Below are positions 23,682 to 24,044 of a DNA stretch of 24,044 bases, one piece after another; within the stretch, counting starts at the first letter, position 1, and each line of letters starts with the position of its first letter. Source of the stretch: JBDTMT01 sp039934135 (GTDB taxonomy: Bacteria > Desulfobacterota > Binatia > HRBIN30 > CADEER01). The stretch is from contig JBDTMT010000014.1 of NCBI GenBank assembly GCA_039934135.1, positions 1 through 24,044 of the forward strand, written 5' to 3'. The position numbers and the translations under genes were made by a program. The notes beneath the pieces are model-generated. The model was not told the DNA's origin. It ran no database searches and saw nothing but the letters and a program-made list of their open reading frames with translations.

Positions 23682-23710
23682 CCGTCACTGCCGCGACACA
23701 TCCCCGTCAC
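23682..23710 (+). promoter_or_regulatory. Putative Pho box array of the DNRLRE gene
   Basis: The plus-strand units CCGTCAC, GCGACAC and CCGTCAC are spaced exactly 11 bp apart, with the first and third identical and equal to a unit upstream of the TonB receptor. The array ends 79 bases before ATG 23790. Confidence 0.5.
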
Positions 23711-23814
23711 GTCCGGCTGCTAACCAGACTCCGGTCGAGTCACGCGGCACTCCGCGTCGGCAGGCGTGCACTCGCCGGGGGAGACGATCATGAGCGGACG
23801 AAACGACGAGCCTG

Positions 23815-24044
23815 ATGCTGGCAAGCTGCCTGATGCTGGTCGCGCCGGCCGGCGCGGCGACGGTGACGCTGAGCGCCAGCGGCGATACCTACCTGCGCGA
23901 AGGCGCCCGCAACAGCAACGCGGGTGACGGGGTGTTCGTGCGCATCACCTCCGGACCGAACCGCGCCCTGGTGCGCTTCGACCAGGCACAGATCGCCGCC
24001 GCCACCGCCGGCCAGGTGCTGCTCTCGGCGCAGCTGCAGCTCTA
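23815..24044 (+). CDS. DNRLRE/CBM96-like secreted protein, N-terminal part (3' end outside window)
   Basis: The readable frame gives a short hydrophobic start (MLASCLMLVAPAGAAT) and then VTLSASGDTYLREGARNSNA, DGVFVRI and RALVRFDQAQI, the pattern of DNRLRE (CBM96-like) beta-sandwich domains found in secreted, often carbohydrate-associated proteins. About 76 residues are visible. The ATG at 23815 has no good ribosome site, whereas the ATG at 23790 has GGGGGAG in front but is in another frame. Removing one base between 23790 and 23815 would join them into a normal signal peptide, so the 5' end may contain a frameshift or a base-call error. The gene diverges from the porin operon behind a Pho-box-like array. 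Confidence 0.65.
   Translation, partial: MLASCLMLVAPAGAATVTLSASGDTYLREGARNSNAGDGVFVRITSGPNRALVRFDQAQIAAATAGQVLLSAQLQL

Larger units (their letters stand above)
23382..23789. other. 408-bp divergent intergenic region
   Basis: It separates the minus-strand porin-pst-pho operon from the plus-strand DNRLRE gene. It carries Pho-box-like arrays at each end facing outward, a perfect 11-bp hairpin at 23503-23530 and a smaller TGGAGA/TCTCCA hairpin at 23548-23568. No gene is supported in it. Confidence 0.7.

Overview
This is a GC-rich window with no tRNA, rRNA, CRISPR array or transposase gene that I can see. Several secreted proteins carry paired EF-hand or dockerin-like loops, Pro/Thr-rich linkers, short CGNG...GE.C cysteine motifs and a C-terminal cohesin-like beta-sandwich. 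From memory these features suggest a deltaproteobacterium-like lineage such as Candidatus Binatia or a myxobacterial relative. That placement is recollection plus protein style, not a search result.

Layout. On the right, one long minus-strand operon (23381 down to 13205) holds the whole phosphate module: an OprP/OprO-type phosphate porin, then pstS, pstC, pstA, pstB, phoU, phoB and phoR, with 4-base overlaps or short gaps. In the middle, a plus-strand cluster (6486 to 13192) encodes four small secreted proteins, an E. coli PhoA-type alkaline phosphatase with an extra N-terminal domain, and a further small secreted protein that converges on phoR. On the left, a minus-strand cluster (5767 to 1, running off the window) encodes a Cys-rich secreted protein ending in the same C-terminal domain, a dockerin-plus-beta-helix secreted protein, a lipoprotein and a TonB-dependent receptor with a carboxypeptidase-regulatory-like N-terminal domain. 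At the far right a plus-strand gene for a DNRLRE/CBM96-like secreted protein begins and leaves the window.

Two observations tie the three blocks together. First, six proteins share one C-terminal cohesin-like domain with a fixed cysteine signature, and three proteins carry dockerin or EF-hand-like pairs. One domain carrier is a lipoprotein and the phosphatase gene lies among them. This looks like the parts list of a cell-surface, cellulosome-like assembly for phosphate scavenging, which I infer and cannot prove from sequence. Second, five upstream regions contain heptamers of the form (C/G/T)(C/T)GT(A/C)AC repeated every 11 bp, in the orientation of the downstream gene. This is the architecture of Pho boxes, and it suggests that PhoB controls the porin-pst-pho operon, the TonB receptor, the left secreted cluster, the central secreted/phosphatase cluster and the DNRLRE gene.

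Intergenic regions are rich in perfect hairpins. The 3' end of the phosphatase gene runs into a 148-bp element bounded by 18-bp inverted repeats.
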